Shown piece after piece: positions 32,763-46,903 of a DNA stretch of 64,000 nt. Below the pieces are notes generated by a model. The model made no database searches. It had not been told where the DNA came from and worked only from the letters and a program-made list of their open reading frames with translations. The first letter of the stretch is position 1, and each line of letters starts with the position of its first letter. Both the position numbers and the translations under genes were made by a program. Origin of the DNA: Lepidurus packardi (taxonomy: Eukaryota > Arthropoda > Branchiopoda > Notostraca > Triopsidae); the NCBI GenBank assembly GCA_023053545.1, contig JAKZAN010000002.1, positions 728,375 through 792,374 of the forward strand. The letters are read 5' to 3'.

Positions 32763-34451
32763 GGTGTTAGAACTTCAAGAACTTCAATATAAATTCAACC
32801 AATGCTTAAAAAGTGCTTACTTTCTCCCTTGCTGGATTTGGACTGAATAAGAAGCTTCTAAAGTTGGCAACTTATATAGGGCTGCTCGAACTGCTCTTGT
32901 CTTACCTTCCCACGCTGTATAGGTCCGCTAAAACAAAAAACTCATAACTCTCGATGGATTTTTTGACAGGAAGGGTAGCAACGTCTGCAAAATCTTTTCT
33001 GATCATTTTAACGGCTTTCCTTACTTTTTCAATTGCCCACACCCAATAACAGCGAAATGAAGCTTGAAATTTAGCGAAAACTAAAAGAATTAATAAAGGA
33101 AACTCTAAAGATCGCAAAACTAAATACAACTTTGTAGACTGCTAGGTGGTTGCCTAGTCGCTCCGGGTTTCGGCTTTTCGAGGTTTTGCCGCCTAGTCTC
33201 TCCGGGTTTAGGCTTTTAGGCAAAAAGTCAGTACTGCTCACCGTGTACTCCCTTTCTGTCTTCGATTCCCACGGTACGTTAGGCTACACAATCTTTTCTG
33301 CTTTTTCCAGAATCTTCCTTACTTTTGCTATTGCCCCGCACCCACTACTTGTTTTTAGGCTTTTCTACCTCATACTTTGTCTTCCATATTTGGCTATAAT
33401 TAAGATGAGTAAGTTTTATATGGAGAATTTGCCATGCGGTTTAATAGTCTTGAACAGAAGAAGACACTACATAGCTGACGGGCTATGTGTCTTTTCTGTT
33501 TACCGTTTAAAAAAATACTATCAAATAAATAAAAACTGATACAAATAAGAATTATAAGAACTGGTACTGATAAAGAAGCTATATATACAAAGATAAATAC
33601 TTATACAATATATACTACTGCAATAACTAATATGAAGATAACTTACGCCAAATCAACTGGTGCCATATTTAAGCTATATAAAAAAATCGCTTCGGCAACA
33701 CCGATTCCAGAGTTTCCTAATCGGAAATTCTAAGTTGCCCTCTTTTGACCCATTCTGAGTTGTCCTCTCTATTGACTTCCTGATTTTGTTCCTTCATTTA
33801 TCCCTTAGAAGCCAGCATTGACTTAACTTAACCAGCACTTCCTAGACTTTTTGAAAAACAGCCTCCAATACCCTATAGGAGATTATCTCTGGCGTATATA
33901 TAAAGTGGAATCAGCATCAGCAAAAGATGTAATTCTTCGCCAGCGCTCACGCAATCTACGCAAGCTCTTGTAAAAGTAGCAAAGTAAAACAATGGAATAA
34001 ACTATGGAATCAGGATAGGTACCAAGAGTTTTTCGAGCAATCACACAATCTACTCGAGCTCTTGTAAAAAGTAGTCTAGTAAAACAAGTTCCTTTAACTA
34101 ATCTAAACGCCCTACATTTGTCATTGTAATTCTTGCGATCGTAATCGTCATGCAGCTTACTTAAAGTTAATCATGGTTGCTGCCTGACTTTGGTAGTTAG
34201 ATAATGCACTCCAAAAGAACCTGGTCTATTCATTAAAACAACACAGGAACCTTTTTTTTCCAAAGCCAAAACCGTCGGAGCTTATATACGGGTAGTGTTG
34301 CGTACAGGCTTGTTACAGACATATTTAACTAATAAAAAAAAGTAAACTTATCTTCAAAGGCATGTCCTGCATTGCGATTTTAAAAGAACAAAATAACAAG
34401 ATGGCTGTCGAGAATATGACTTTTGTATTGATGATTGATTTGGGAAGGGAA

Positions 34452-34926
34452 TTAAGGGAGGGGCTTGGTTCGACACTGGGCGGCACGATGCCCGTTCCGC
34501 CCGCACGAATGGCAGCGGCCACGGAAGCGACTATAACAAGAAAGGTAATCAGAATAAATTAATTAAAAAGCTAATTATTTACTTGGCTTCCGGGCCATTG
34601 CTACTGGCCGCTTTAATGCCCGCTTCAATGGCCGCTCGCAGCAGCCCCTCCTGATGGGGGTTCCTTCCCCTATGTCCTCCCCTCCATCTGCCCCGCCCTC
34701 CGTGCTTAGACAGGCCTGGGATGGCGCTGGCGGCCGGCGTGGCGGCGGCAGCAGGCGTGGGGGCGGCAGCAGGCGTAGGGGCGACAGCAGCAGGCGTGGG
34801 GGCGGCAGGCGGGGTGGGGGCGGCAGGCGGGGCGACGGCAGCAGGCGGGGCGACGGCAGCAGGCGGGGCGACGGCAGGCGGGGCGACGGCAGGCGGGGCG
34901 ACGGCAGGCGGGGTGACGGTTTCCAT
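34452..34926 (-). CDS. Ala/Pro-RGG-zinc-knuckle gene, unit 3
   Basis: Exons 34926-34583 and 34530-34452, 140 residues predicted. Confidence 0.6.
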
Positions 34927-35493
34927 CTGGATAGTTAACAAAAGAAACAAGAAACGAGTTTTTGTATTAGCTTTCGAAATATGCAAGGTTTGTGATAATT
35001 ACGTCTAAAAAATATTAAAAATAGCGAAATGAAGCGGGAAATTATTGACAATTCAAGAATGAACAAAAAGAGACACTAAGAACCGCAAGAACTTCAATAT
35101 AAATTCAACCAATGCTTACTTTTCAATCAACCTTACTAATTCAACCAATACTTTCTCCCTTGTTGGATTTGGACTGAATAAGAAGCTTCTAAAGTTGGCA
35201 ACTTATATAGGGCTGCTCGAACTGCTCTTGTCTTACCTTCCCACGCTGTATAGGTCCGCTAAAACAAAAAACTCATAACTCTCGATGGATTTTTTGACAG
35301 GAAGGGTAGCAACGTCTGCAAAATCTTTTCTGATCATTTTAACGGCTTTCCTTACTTTTTCTATTGCCCACACCCAATAACAGCGAAATGAAAATGTTGC
35401 CTATAGCGAAATGTTGCCTATAGTCGCTCCGGGTTTCGGCTTTTCGAGGCTTTGCCGCCTAGTCGCTCCGGGTTTAGGCTTTTAGGCAAAAAG

Positions 35494-36365
35494 TCAGTAC
35501 TGCTCACCGTGTACTCCCTTCCTGTCTTCTCTTCCCACGGTACGTAGGCTACACAATCGCTTTTCAGTTGTTCCTTTTTTGTCGTACTCTTCCTTCTTTT
35601 GCTCAATGTATTGCTTGCACTGATCCATGTCGCCGTCAACCTGATCAGATGGTGTTACGGGTATCGATGTCAACTGATCTAAGAACTTTAGGATCGCGGT
35701 GTGTATTCGATTACCATACTTAGTGACTGAGCGGAGGCCGTAGCGGACGAGATAGTACAAGAACCGTTCAAGAAAGCGTACCTTTTGGCTGGTTGCAACG
35801 CACGCGACAGTCCCTTCAGGTGTGCCTCCAAGATACTTGATGATTCTAGATCGGATGCGAGCTGTGTTACCTCCGCTGCTGTCGCCTGCGAAGACGACGT
35901 GGAGATGTGATCCGTGGTCGAAGGTGACGAAGCTCGGGACTGTTTTGTAGGCTTTGGCTGCTTTGGCCCTCCAGTCTCTGGTCTGTTGGGACTTGAAGAT
36001 CGTGAACGTGTTGAGGATCTTCCCTGTTCCATCTCCTCCTCCGACTCCGAAATTTTCCGTTTGAGCCGCTCGGCATTCTTCTTCTGCATTGCTCTCGCCT
36101 TCGCTTGCCGTATCGCCCGTAGTTCGTCTTCCAATTCTTTCGTTGACTTGGCCGGTTTCGATTCTCTCTGCGGACCCTCTTGCGCGTTTAATCTCCCTCC
36201 AGCTAGCTTCGAGCACATCACCGTCTGCATTATCCTCCAAGGTTTCTCCATCTTGTTGTTCGCTATCAGATGCATTGTCTCGTTCTTGTTCTTCGTAAGT
36301 GCTAGTATTAGGTCCTGAAGATCCTCTGTCAAGTAATAGGTCGGTTCGCTTTCTTTTGAGCCCAA
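35494..36365 (-). CDS. HUH-like overlapping frames, unit 3
   Basis: Frames 36365-35688 and 36240-35494; no amino-acid change from unit 1. Confidence 0.45.
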
Positions 36366-38054
36366 GGTGTTAGAACTTCAAGAACTTCAATATAAATTCA
36401 ACCAATGCTTAAAAAGTGCTTACTTTCTCCCTTGTTGGATTTGGACTGAATAAGAAGCTTCTAAAGTTGGCAACTTATATAGGGCTGCTCGAACTGCTCT
36501 TGTCTTACCTTCCCACGCTGTATAGGTCCGCTAAAACAAAAAACTCATAACTCTCGATGGATTTTTTGACAGGAAGGGTAGCAACGTCTGCAAAATCTTT
36601 TCTGATCATTTTAACGGCTTTCCTTACTTTTTCAATTGCCCACACCCAATAACAGCGAAATGAAGCTTGAAATTTAGCGAAAACTAAAAGAATTAATAAA
36701 GGAAACTCTAAAGATCGCAAAACTAAATACAACTTTGTAGGCTGCTAGGTGGTTGCCTAGTCGCTCCGGGTTTCGGCTTTTCGAGGTTTTGCCGCCTAGT
36801 CTCTCCGGGTTTAGGCTTTTAGGCAAAAAGTCAGTACTGCTCACCGTGTACTCCCTTTCTGTCTTCGATTCCCACGGTACGTTAGGCTACACAATCTTTT
36901 CTGCTTTTTCCAGAATCTTCCTTACTTTTGCTATTGCCCCGCACCCACTACTTGTTTTTAGGCTTTTCTACCTCATACTTTGTCTTCCATATTTGGCTAT
37001 AATTAAGATGAGTAAGTTTTATATGGAGAATTTGCCATGCGGTTTAATAGTCTTGAACAGAAGAAGACACTACATAGCTGACGGGCTATGTGTCTTTTCT
37101 GTTTACCGTTTAAAAAAATACTATCAAATAAATAAAAACTGATACAAATAAGAATTATAAGAACTGGTACTGATAAAGAAGCTATATATACAAAGATAAA
37201 TACTTATACAATATATACTACTGCAATAACTAATATGAAGATAACTTACGCCAAATCAACTGGTGCCATATTTAAGCTATATAAAAAAATCGCTTCGGCA
37301 ACACCGATTCCAGAGTTTCCTAATCGGAAATTCTAAGTTGCCCTCTTTTGACCCATTCTGAGTTGTCCTCTCTATTGACTTCCTGATTTTGTTCCTTCAT
37401 TTATCCCTTAGAAGCCAGCATTGACTTAACTTAACCAGCACTTCCTAGACTTTTTGAAAAACAGCCTCCAATACCCTATAGGAGATTATCTCTGGCGTAT
37501 ATATAAAGTGGAATCAGCATCAGCAAAAGATGTAATTCTTCGCCAGCGCTCACGCAATCTACGCAAGCTCTTGTAAAAGTAGCAAAGTAAAACAATGGAA
37601 TAAACTATGGAATCAGGATAGGTACCAAGAGTTTTTCGAGCAATCACACAATCTACTCGAGCTCTTGTAAAAAGTAGTCTAGTAAAACAAGTTCCTTTAA
37701 CTAATCTAAACGCCCTACATTTGTCATTGTAATTCTTGCGATCGTAATCGTCATGCAGCTTACTTAAAGTTAATCATGGTTGCTGCCTGACTTTGGTAGT
37801 TAGATAATGCACTCCAAAAGAACCTGGTCTATTCATTAAAACAACACAGGAACCTTTTTTTTCCAAAGCCAAAACCGTCGGAGCTTATATACGGGTAGTG
37901 TTGCGTACAGGCTTGTTACAGACATATTTAACTAATAAAAAAAAGTAAACTTATCTTCAAAGGCATGTCCTGCATTGCGATTTTAAAAGAACAAAATAAC
38001 AAGATGGCTGTCGAGAATATGACTTTTGTATTGATGATTGATTTGGGAAGGGAA

Positions 38055-38544
38055 TTAAGGGAGGGGCTTGGTTCGACACTGGGCGGCACGATGCCCGTTC
38101 CGCCCGCACGAATGGCAGCGGCCACGGAAGCGACTATAACAAGAAAGGTAATCAGAATAAATTAATTAAAAAGCTAATTATTTACTTGGCTTCCGGGCCA
38201 TTGCTACTGGCCGCTTTAATGCCCGCTTCAATGGCCGCTCGCAGCAGCCCCTCCTGATGGGGGTTCCTTCCCCTATGTCCTCCCCTCCATCTGCCCCGCC
38301 CTCCGTGCTTAGACAGGCCTGGGATGGCGCTGGCGGCCGGCGTGGCGGCGGCAGCAGGCGTGGGGGCGGCAGCAGGCGTAGGGGCGACAGCAGCAGGCGT
38401 GGGGGCGGCAGGCGGGGTGGGGGCGGCAGGCGGGGCGACGGCAGCAGGCGGGGCGACGGCAGCAGGCGGGGCGACGGCAGGCGGGGCGACGGCAGGCGGG
38501 GCGACGGCAGGCGGGGCGACGGCAGGCGGGGTGACGGTTTCCAT
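38055..38544 (-). CDS. Ala/Pro-RGG-zinc-knuckle gene, unit 4
   Basis: Exons 38544-38186 and 38133-38055, 145 residues predicted. A single base differs just before the acceptor (TATTCAG instead of TATCCAG); the AG is kept. Confidence 0.6.
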
Positions 38545-39111
38545 CTGAATAGTTAACAAAAGAAACAAGAAACGAGTTTTTGTATTAGCTTTCGAAATAT
38601 GCAAGGTTTGTGATAATTACGTCTAAAAAATATTAAAAATAGCGAAATGAAGCGGGAAATTATTGACAATTCAAGAATGAACAAAAAGAGACACTAAGAA
38701 CCGCAAGAACTTCAATATAAATTCAACCAATGCTTACTTTTCAATCAACCTTACTAATTCAACCAATACTTTCTCCCTTGTTGGATTTGGACTGAATAAG
38801 AAGCTTCTAAAGTTGGCAACTTATATAGGGCTGCTCGAACTGCTCTTGTCTTACCTTCCCACGCTGTATAGGTCCGCTAAAACAAAAAACTCATAACTCT
38901 CGATGGATTTTTTGACAGGAAGGGTAGCAACGTCTGCAAAATCTTTTCTGATCATTTTAACGGCTTTCCTTACTTTTTCTATTGCCCACACCCAATAACA
39001 GCGAAATGAAAATGTTGCCTATAGCGAAATGTTGCCTATAGTCGCTCCGGGTTTCGGCTTTTCGAGGCTTTGCCGCCTAGTCGCTCCGGGTTTAGGCTTT
39101 TAGGCAAAAAG

Positions 39112-39983
39112 TCAGTACTGCTCACCGTGTACTCCCTTCCTGTCTTCTCTTCCCACGGTACGTAGGCTACACAATCGCTTTTCAGTTGTTCCTTTTTTGT
39201 CGTACTCTTCCTTCTTTTGCTCAATGTATTGCTTGCACTGATCCATGTCGCCGTCAACCTGATCAGATGGTGTTACGGGTATCGATGTCAACTGATCTAA
39301 GAACTTTAGGATCGCGGTGTGTATTCGATTACCATACTTAGTGACTGAGCGGAGGCCGTAGCGGACGAGATAGTACAAGAACCGTTCAAGAAAGCGTACC
39401 TTTTGGCTGGTTGCAACGCACGCGACAGTCCCTTCAGGTGTGCCTCCAAGATACTTGATGATTCTAGATCGGATGCGAGCTGTGTTACCTCCGCTGCTGT
39501 CGCCTGCGAAGACGACGTGGAGATGTGATCCGTGGTCGAAGGTGACGAAGCTCGGGACTGTTTTGTAGGCTTTGGCTGCTTTGGCCCTCCAGTCTCTGGT
39601 CTGTTGGGACTTGAAGATCGTGAACGTGTTGAGGATCTTCCCTGTTCCATCTCCTCCTCCGACTCCGAAATTTTCCGTTTGAGCCGCTCGGCATTCTTCT
39701 TCTGCATTGCTCTCGCCTTCGCTTGCCGTATCGCCCGTAGTTCGTCTTCCAATTCTTTCGTTGACTTGGCCGGTTTCGATTCTCTCTGCGGACCCTCTTG
39801 CGCGTTTAATCTCCCTCCAGCTAGCTTCGAGCACATCACCGTCTGCATTATCCTCCAAGGTTTCTCCATCTTGTTGTTCGCTATCAGATGCATTGTCTCG
39901 TTCTTGTTCTTCGTAAGTGCTAGTATTAGGTCCTGAAGATCCTCTGTCAAGTAATAGGTCGGTTCGCTTTCTTTTGAGCCCAA
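39112..39983 (-). CDS. HUH-like overlapping frames, unit 4
   Basis: Frames 39983-39306 and 39858-39112, identical proteins. Confidence 0.45.
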
Positions 39984-41672
39984 GGTGTTAGAACTTCAAG
40001 AACTTCAATATAAATTCAACCAATGCTTAAAAAGTGCTTACTTTCTCCCTTGCTGGATTTGGACTGAATAAGAAGCTTCTAAAGTTGGCAACTTATATAG
40101 GGCTGCTCGAACTGCTCTTGTCTTACCTTCCCACGCTGTATAGGTCCGCTAAAACAAAAAACTCATAACTCTCGATGGATTTTTTGACAGGAAGGGTAGC
40201 AACGTCTGCAAAATCTTTTCTGATCATTTTAACGGCTTTCCTTACTTTTTCAATTGCCCACACCCAATAACAGCGAAATGAAGCTTGAAATTTAGCGAAA
40301 ACTAAAAGAATTAATAAAGGAAACTCTAAAGATCGCAAAACTAAATACAACTTTGTAGACTGCTAGGTGGTTGCCTAGTCGCTCCGGGTTTCGGCTTTTC
40401 GAGGTTTTGCCGCCTAGTCTCTCCGGGTTTAGGCTTTTAGGCAAAAAGTCAGTACTGCTCACCGTGTACTCCCTTTCTGTCTTCGATTCCCACGGTACGT
40501 TAGGCTACACAATCTTTTCTGCTTTTTCCAGAATCTTCCTTACTTTTGCTATTGCCCCGCACCCACTACTTGTTTTTAGGCTTTTCTACCTCATACTTTG
40601 TCTTCCATATTTGGCTATAATTAAGATGAGTAAGTTTTATATGGAGAATTTGCCATGCGGTTTAATAGTCTTGAACAGAAGAAGACACTACATAGCTGAC
40701 GGGCTATGTGTCTTTTCTGTTTACCGTTTAAAAAAATACTATCAAATAAATAAAAACTGATACAAATAAGAATTATAAGAACTGGTACTGATAAAGAAGC
40801 TATATATACAAAGATAAATACTTATACAATATATACTACTGCAATAACTAATATGAAGATAACTTACGCCAAATCAACTGGTGCCATATTTAAGCTATAT
40901 AAAAAAATCGCTTCGGCAACACCGATTCCAGAGTTTCCTAATCGGAAATTCTAAGTTGCCCTCTTTTGACCCATTCTGAGTTGTCCTCTCTATTGACTTC
41001 CTGATTTTGTTCCTTCATTTATCCCTTAGAAGCCAGCATTGACTTAACTTAACCAGCACTTCCTAGACTTTTTGAAAAACAGCCTCCAATACCCTATAGG
41101 AGATTATCTCTGGCGTATATATAAAGTGGAATCAGCATCAGCAAAAGATGTAATTCTTCGCCAGCGCTCACGCAATCTACGCAAGCTCTTGTAAAAGTAG
41201 CAAAGTAAAACAATGGAATAAACTATGGAATCAGGATAGGTACCAAGAGTTTTTCGAGCAATCACACAATCTACTCGAGCTCTTGTAAAAAGTAGTCTAG
41301 TAAAACAAGTTCCTTTAACTAATCTAAACGCCCTACATTTGTCATTGTAATTCTTGCGATCGTAATCGTCATGCAGCTTACTTAAAGTTAATCATGGTTG
41401 CTGCCTGACTTTGGTAGTTAGATAATGCACTCCAAAAGAACCTGGTCTATTCATTAAAACAACACAGGAACCTTTTTTTTCCAAAGCCAAAACCGTCGGA
41501 GCTTATATACGGGTAGTGTTGCGTACAGGCTTGTTACAGACATATTTAACTAATAAAAAAAAGTAAACTTATCTTCAAAGGCATGTCCTGCATTGCGATT
41601 TTAAAAGAACAAAATAACAAGATGGCTGTCGAGAATATGACTTTTGTATTGATGATTGATTTGGGAAGGGAA

Positions 41673-42099
41673 TTAAGGGAGGGGCTTGGTTCGACACTGG
41701 GCGGCACGATGCCCGTTCCGCCCGCACGAATGGCAGCGGCCACGGAAGCGACTATAACAAGAAAGGTAATCAGAATAAATTAATTAAAAAGCTAATTATT
41801 TACTTGGCTTCCGGGCCATTGCTACTGGCCGCTTTAATGCCCGCTTCAATGGCCGCTCGCAGCAGCCCCTCCTGATGGGGGTTCCTTCCCCTATGTCCTC
41901 CCCTCCATCTGCCCCGCCCTCCGTGCTTAGACAGGCCTGGGATGGCGCTGGCGGCCGGCGTGGCGGCGGCAGCAGGCGTGGGGGCGGCAGCAGGCGTAGG
42001 GGCGACAGCAGCAGGCGTGGGGGCGGCAGGCGGGGTGGGGGCGGCAGGCGGGGCGACGGCAGCAGGCGGGGCGACGGCAGGCGGGGTGACGGTTTCCAT
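41673..42099 (-). CDS. Ala/Pro-RGG-zinc-knuckle gene, unit 5
   Basis: Exons 42099-41804 and 41751-41673, 124 residues predicted, the shortest copy. Confidence 0.6.
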
Positions 42100-42666
42100 C
42101 TGGATAGTTAACAAAAGAAACAAGAAACGAGTTTTTGTATTAGCTTTCGAAATATGCAAGGTTTGTGATAATTACGTCTAAAAAATATTAAAAATAGCGA
42201 AATGAAGCGGGAAATTATTGACAATTCAAGAATGAACAAAAAGAGACACTAAGAACCGCAAGAACTTCAATATAAATTCAACCAATGCTTACTTTTCAAT
42301 CAACCTTACTAATTCAACCAATACTTTCTCCCTTGTTGGATTTGGACTGAATAAGAAGCTTCTAAAGTTGGCAACTTATATAGGGCTGCTCGAACTGCTC
42401 TTGTCTTACCTTCCCACGCTGTATAGGTCCGCTAAAACAAAAAACTCATAACTCTCGATGGATTTTTTGACAGGAAGGGTAGCAACGTCTGCAAAATCTT
42501 TTCTGATCATTTTAACGGCTTTCCTTACTTTTTCTATTGCCCACACCCAATAACAGCGAAATGAAAATGTTGCCTATAGCGAAATGTTGCCTATAGTCGC
42601 TCCGGGTTTCGGCTTTTCGAGGCTTTGCCGCCTAGTCGCTCCGGGTTTAGGCTTTTAGGCAAAAAG

Positions 42667-43538
42667 TCAGTACTGCTCACCGTGTACTCCCTTCCTGTCT
42701 TCTCTTCCCACGGTACGTAGGCTACACAATCGCTTTTCAGTTGTTCCTTTTTTGTCGTACTCTTCCTTCTTTTGCTCAATGTATTGCTTGCACTGATCCA
42801 TGTCGCCGTCAACCTGATCAGATGGTGTTACGGGTATCGATGTCAACTGATCTAAGAACTTTAGGATCGCGGTGTGTATTCGATTACCATACTTAGTGAC
42901 TGAGCGGAGGCCGTAGCGGACGAGATAGTACAAGAACCGTTCAAGAAAGCGTACCTTTTGGCTGGTTGCAACGCACGCGACAGTCCCTTCAGGTGTGCCT
43001 CCAAGATACTTGATGATTCTAGATCGGATGCGAGCTGTGTTACCTCCGCTGCTGTCGCCTGCGAAGACGACGTGGAGATGTGATCCGTGGTCGAAGGTGA
43101 CGAAGCTCGGGACTGTTTTGTAGGCTTTGGCTGCTTTGGCCCTCCAGTCTCTGGTCTGTTGGGACTTGAAGATCGTGAACGTGTTGAGGATCTTCCCTGT
43201 TCCATCTCCTCCTCCGACTCCGAAATTTTCCGTTTGAGCCGCTCGGCATTCTTCTTCTGCATTGCTCTCGCCTTCGCTTGCCGTATCGCCCGTAGTTCGT
43301 CTTCCAATTCTTTCGTTGACTTGGCCGGTTTCGATTCTCTCTGCGGACCCTCTTGCGCGTTTAATCTCCCTCCAGCTAGCTTCGAGCACATCACCGTCTG
43401 CATTATCCTCCAAGGTTTCTCCATCTTGTTGTTCGCTATCAGATGCATTGTCTCGTTCTTGTTCTTCGTAAGTGCTAGTATTAGGTCCTGAAGATCCTCT
43501 GTCAAGTAATAGGTCGGTTCGCTTTCTTTTGAGCCCAA
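42667..43538 (-). CDS. HUH-like overlapping frames, unit 5
   Basis: Frames 43538-42861 and 43413-42667, identical proteins. Confidence 0.45.
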
Positions 43539-45404
43539 GGTGTTAGAACTTCAAGAACTTCAATATAAATTCAACCAATGCTTAAAAAGTGCTTACTTTC
43601 TCCCTTGCTGGATTTGGACTGAATAAGAAGCTTCTAAAGTTGGCAACTTATATAGGGCTGCTCGAACTGCTCTTGTCTTACCTTCCCACGCTGTATAGGT
43701 CCGCTAAAACAAAAAACTCATAACTCTCGATGGATTTTTTGACAGGAAGGGTAGCAACGTCTGCAAAATCTTTTCTGATCATTTTAACGGCTTTCCTTAC
43801 TTTTTCAATTGCCCACACCCAATAACAGCGAAATGAAGCTTGAAATTTAGCGAAAACTAAAAGAATTAATAAAGGAAACTCTAAAGATCGCAAAACTAAA
43901 TACAACTTTGTAGGCTGCTAGGTGGTTGCCTAGTCGCTCCGGGTTTCGGCTTTTCGAGGTTTTGCCGCCTAGTCTCTCCGGGTTTAGGCTTTTAGGCAAA
44001 AAGTCAGTACTGCTCACCGTGTACTCCCTTTCTGTCTTCGATTCCCACGGTACGTTAGGCTACACAATCTTTTCTGCTTTTTCCAGAATCTTCCTTACTT
44101 TTGCTATTGCCCCGCACCCACTACTTGTTTTTAGGCTTTTCTACCTCATACTTTGTCTTCCATATTTGGCTATAATTAAGATGAGTAAGTTTTATATGGA
44201 GAATTTGCCATGCGGTTTAATAGTCTTGAACAGAAGAAGACACTACATAACTGACGGGCTATGTGTCTTTTCTGTTTACCGTTTAAAAAAATACTATCAA
44301 ATAAATAAAAACTGATACAAATAAGAATTATAAGAACTGGTACTGATAAAGAAGCTATATATACAAAGATAAATACTTATACAATATATACTACTGCAAT
44401 AACTAATATGAAGATAACTTACGCCAAATCAACTGGTGCCATATTTAAGCTATATAAAAAAATCGCTTCGGCAACACCGATTCCAGAGTTTCCTAATCGG
44501 AAATTCTAAGTTGCCCTCTTTTGACCCATTCTGAGTTGTCCTCTCTATTGACTTCCTGATTTTGTTCCTTCATTTATCCCTTAGAAGCCAGCATTGACTT
44601 AACTTAACCAGCACTTCCTAGACTTTTTGAAAAACAGCCTCCAATACCCTATAGGAGATTATCTCTGGCGTATATATAAAGTGGAATCAGCATCAGCAAA
44701 AGATGTAATTCTTCGCCAGCGCTCACGCAATCTACGCAAGCTCTTGTAAAAGTAGCAAAGTAAAACAATGGAATAAACTATGGAATCAGGATAGGTACCA
44801 AGAGTTTTTCGAGCAATCACACAATCTACTCGAGCTCTTGTAAAAAGTAGTCTAGTAAAACAAGTTCCTTTAACTAATCTAAACGCCCTACATTTGTCAT
44901 TGTAATTCTTGCGATCGTAATCGTCATGCAGCTTACTTAAAGTTAATCATGGTTGCTGCCTGACTTTGGTAGTTAGATAATGCACTCCAAAAGAACCTGG
45001 TCTATTCATTAAAACAACACAGGAACCTTTTTTTTCCAAAGCCAAAACCGTCGGAGCTTATATACGGGTAGTGTTGCGTACAGGCTTGTTACAGACATAT
45101 TTAACTAATAAAAAAAAGTAAACTTATCTTCAAAGGCATGTCCTGCATTGCGATTTTAAAAGAACAAAATAACAAGATGGCTGTCGAGAATATGACTTTT
45201 GTATTGATGATTGATTTGGGAAGGGAATTAAGGGAGGGGCTTGGTTCGACACTGGGCGGCACGATGCCCGTTCCGCCCGCACGAATGGCAGCGGCCACGG
45301 AAGCGACTATAACAAGAAAGGTAATCAGAATAAATTAATTAAAAAGCTAATTATTTACTTGGCTTCCGGGCCATTGCTACTGGCCGCTTCAATGGCCGCT
45401 TTAA

Positions 45405-45418
45405 GGCCCCGGTATACA
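45405..45418 (+). repeat. Left terminal inverted repeat
   Basis: GGCCCCGGTATACA, matching the reverse complement of 51083-51096. Confidence 0.9.
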
Positions 45419-45952
45419 CATGTTCCAGGATTTTTTCCGATAATAGATGGGGACACCGCTGCTTCCCTAGAGGATAGGCAATGTTAGCGTGGCTAACAAC
45501 AGATGGCGTACTAGTCAAATAGAAACCCCGTATGAAGGCTACGCCCCCTTGCATTTTATATCAGATATTACCATACGGTTTGCTGCAGTAGCGGAAAAAA
45601 GCGTAAACATGACATGAAATAATGATTTTATTACGGATATTTATGTTTATACTAAATACATGGTACTTTCTTTCCTTTTCTGTTATCAATTTTATATCTA
45701 TTAACCAGTTATATGATTTTTCAAGTTTATATTATTGAGTAATAAAAGAACCTGAACTTGTTGGCTAAACAATTAATTATACTTGCATGAGGAAGCATAC
45801 TTTAGAGCGTCCCCTTGCTTAATTTATTGAATAAATAAGTTTCTGGGTGTTCTAAAAACAGTAGTTTCTTCAACAAAACAACGATTTATCCCATCTAATC
45901 TACTTGTATTCCACCACTTCAGAAGATTATTTTTCTGAGTACAATTGAATTG

Positions 45953-46483
45953 TTATTCCATTTTCTTTTGTTCTTCATTCTCGTTAATGGACATCTGTCG
46001 AAATTCCTGATCAGGAGGAGCTCTTACGCCGTTGCTTCCGTTTTCGGGAGTGAGATGCGCTTGCAACATGTAAAAAGAGCGAATGTTGTCAGGCAAATCA
46101 ATGTTTCCGTCAGAGATATGGCGACCTAGATCCCTGAAGAAGTTTTCCATGCCAACATCTACTTGTTGACGTCTCTCGCGTCTTCTTTGGTTCCTTGTAT
46201 AAGCCCTAGTATTGTCATTTTCCTCCAAGAAACGCGGATTCGCGCCTCGCGGTGCAAAGTTTGTAGCCTGCGGTACCTCCGGCCTGATTCTGCCGTGCTG
46301 CGATACCCGAGCACGGCCATTATAGGGGTGCGTAAAATCGCGTCGATCACGGTAATTTACATAACCCTGAATACTGCGGCCTCTGCTTACTCCGCTTCTT
46401 CCTCGCTCTTCTTCCTCCCGAATTAGCAGCAATCTGGCGTTACCCATTAGATTTTCTGCAAACTGCCGCATAAACGGATCCAT
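45953..46483 (-). CDS. Second protein of the Kolobok-like element
   Basis: 176 residues starting MDPFMRQFAENLMG at an ATG (46483). Arg/Asn-rich and basic with RRRERRQQ near the middle and an acidic Gln/Asn tail; no signal peptide, membrane segment or known domain seen. It is transcribed away from the transposase, from the shared 46484-46903 spacer. An accessory nucleic-acid-binding role is a guess from composition only. Confidence 0.7.
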   Translation of the reverse strand: MDPFMRQFAENLMGNARLLLIREEEERGRSGVSRGRSIQGYVNYRDRRDFTHPYNGRARVSQHGRIRPEVPQATNFAPRGANPRFLEENDNTRAYTRNQRRRERRQQVDVGMENFFRDLGRHISDGNIDLPDNIRSFYMLQAHLTPENGSNGVRAPPDQEFRQMSINENEEQKKME

Positions 46484-46903
46484 CCCTATTGATAAATACT
46501 CTAAAATAATTTCACTAAACTAAATATAATGAAAATTACGTACCAATAATCAATGAAGATAATTAAAAAAACACTGACGCTAAGTAGTCACTGCTAGACT
46601 GCGCGTAGCCTGCTAATGTAATGGGTAACTTTATTTCGGCTACTTACAGAAAATGACTCTCCCTTGTAACCTGAGGTCAAGCCAAATACCGTCAACTCGA
46701 TGACCCTTTTATTACTATTTATCCATTTATTCTTTCACTAGTCTTTTCTCCCCGTCAGGCAATAAAAGAATGGGTAAACTACAAAGGCGAGGACAGACGC
46801 GTTATATAGGAAAGGGTTTTATCAAAAGAATCTCTTGCCTAAACAATCTTTATTCGTCAGTACGCGAAAACGCATGTGACTTGGTTTTTCTATTTATTCT
46901 GAG
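46484..46903. promoter_or_regulatory. Divergent promoter region of the Kolobok-like element
   Basis: 420-bp spacer between the two start codons. No clear TATA box pair was identified. Confidence 0.4.

Larger units (their letters stand above)
30723..34292 (-). repeat. Array unit 2 (3570 bp)
   Basis: Differs from unit 1 mainly in a shorter Ala/Pro repeat and in lacking the extra Ala/Glu block. Confidence 0.85.
34293..37895 (-). repeat. Array unit 3 (3603 bp)
   Basis: 33 bp longer than unit 2, all within the Ala/Pro repeat. Confidence 0.85.
37896..41513 (-). repeat. Array unit 4 (3618 bp)
   Basis: 15 bp longer than unit 3, one more AVAPP codon block. Confidence 0.85.
41514..45068 (-). repeat. 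Array unit 5 (3555 bp)
   Basis: Shortest repeat tract of the seven. Its stem-loop has one change in the left arm (ATAGC to ATAAC). Confidence 0.85.
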
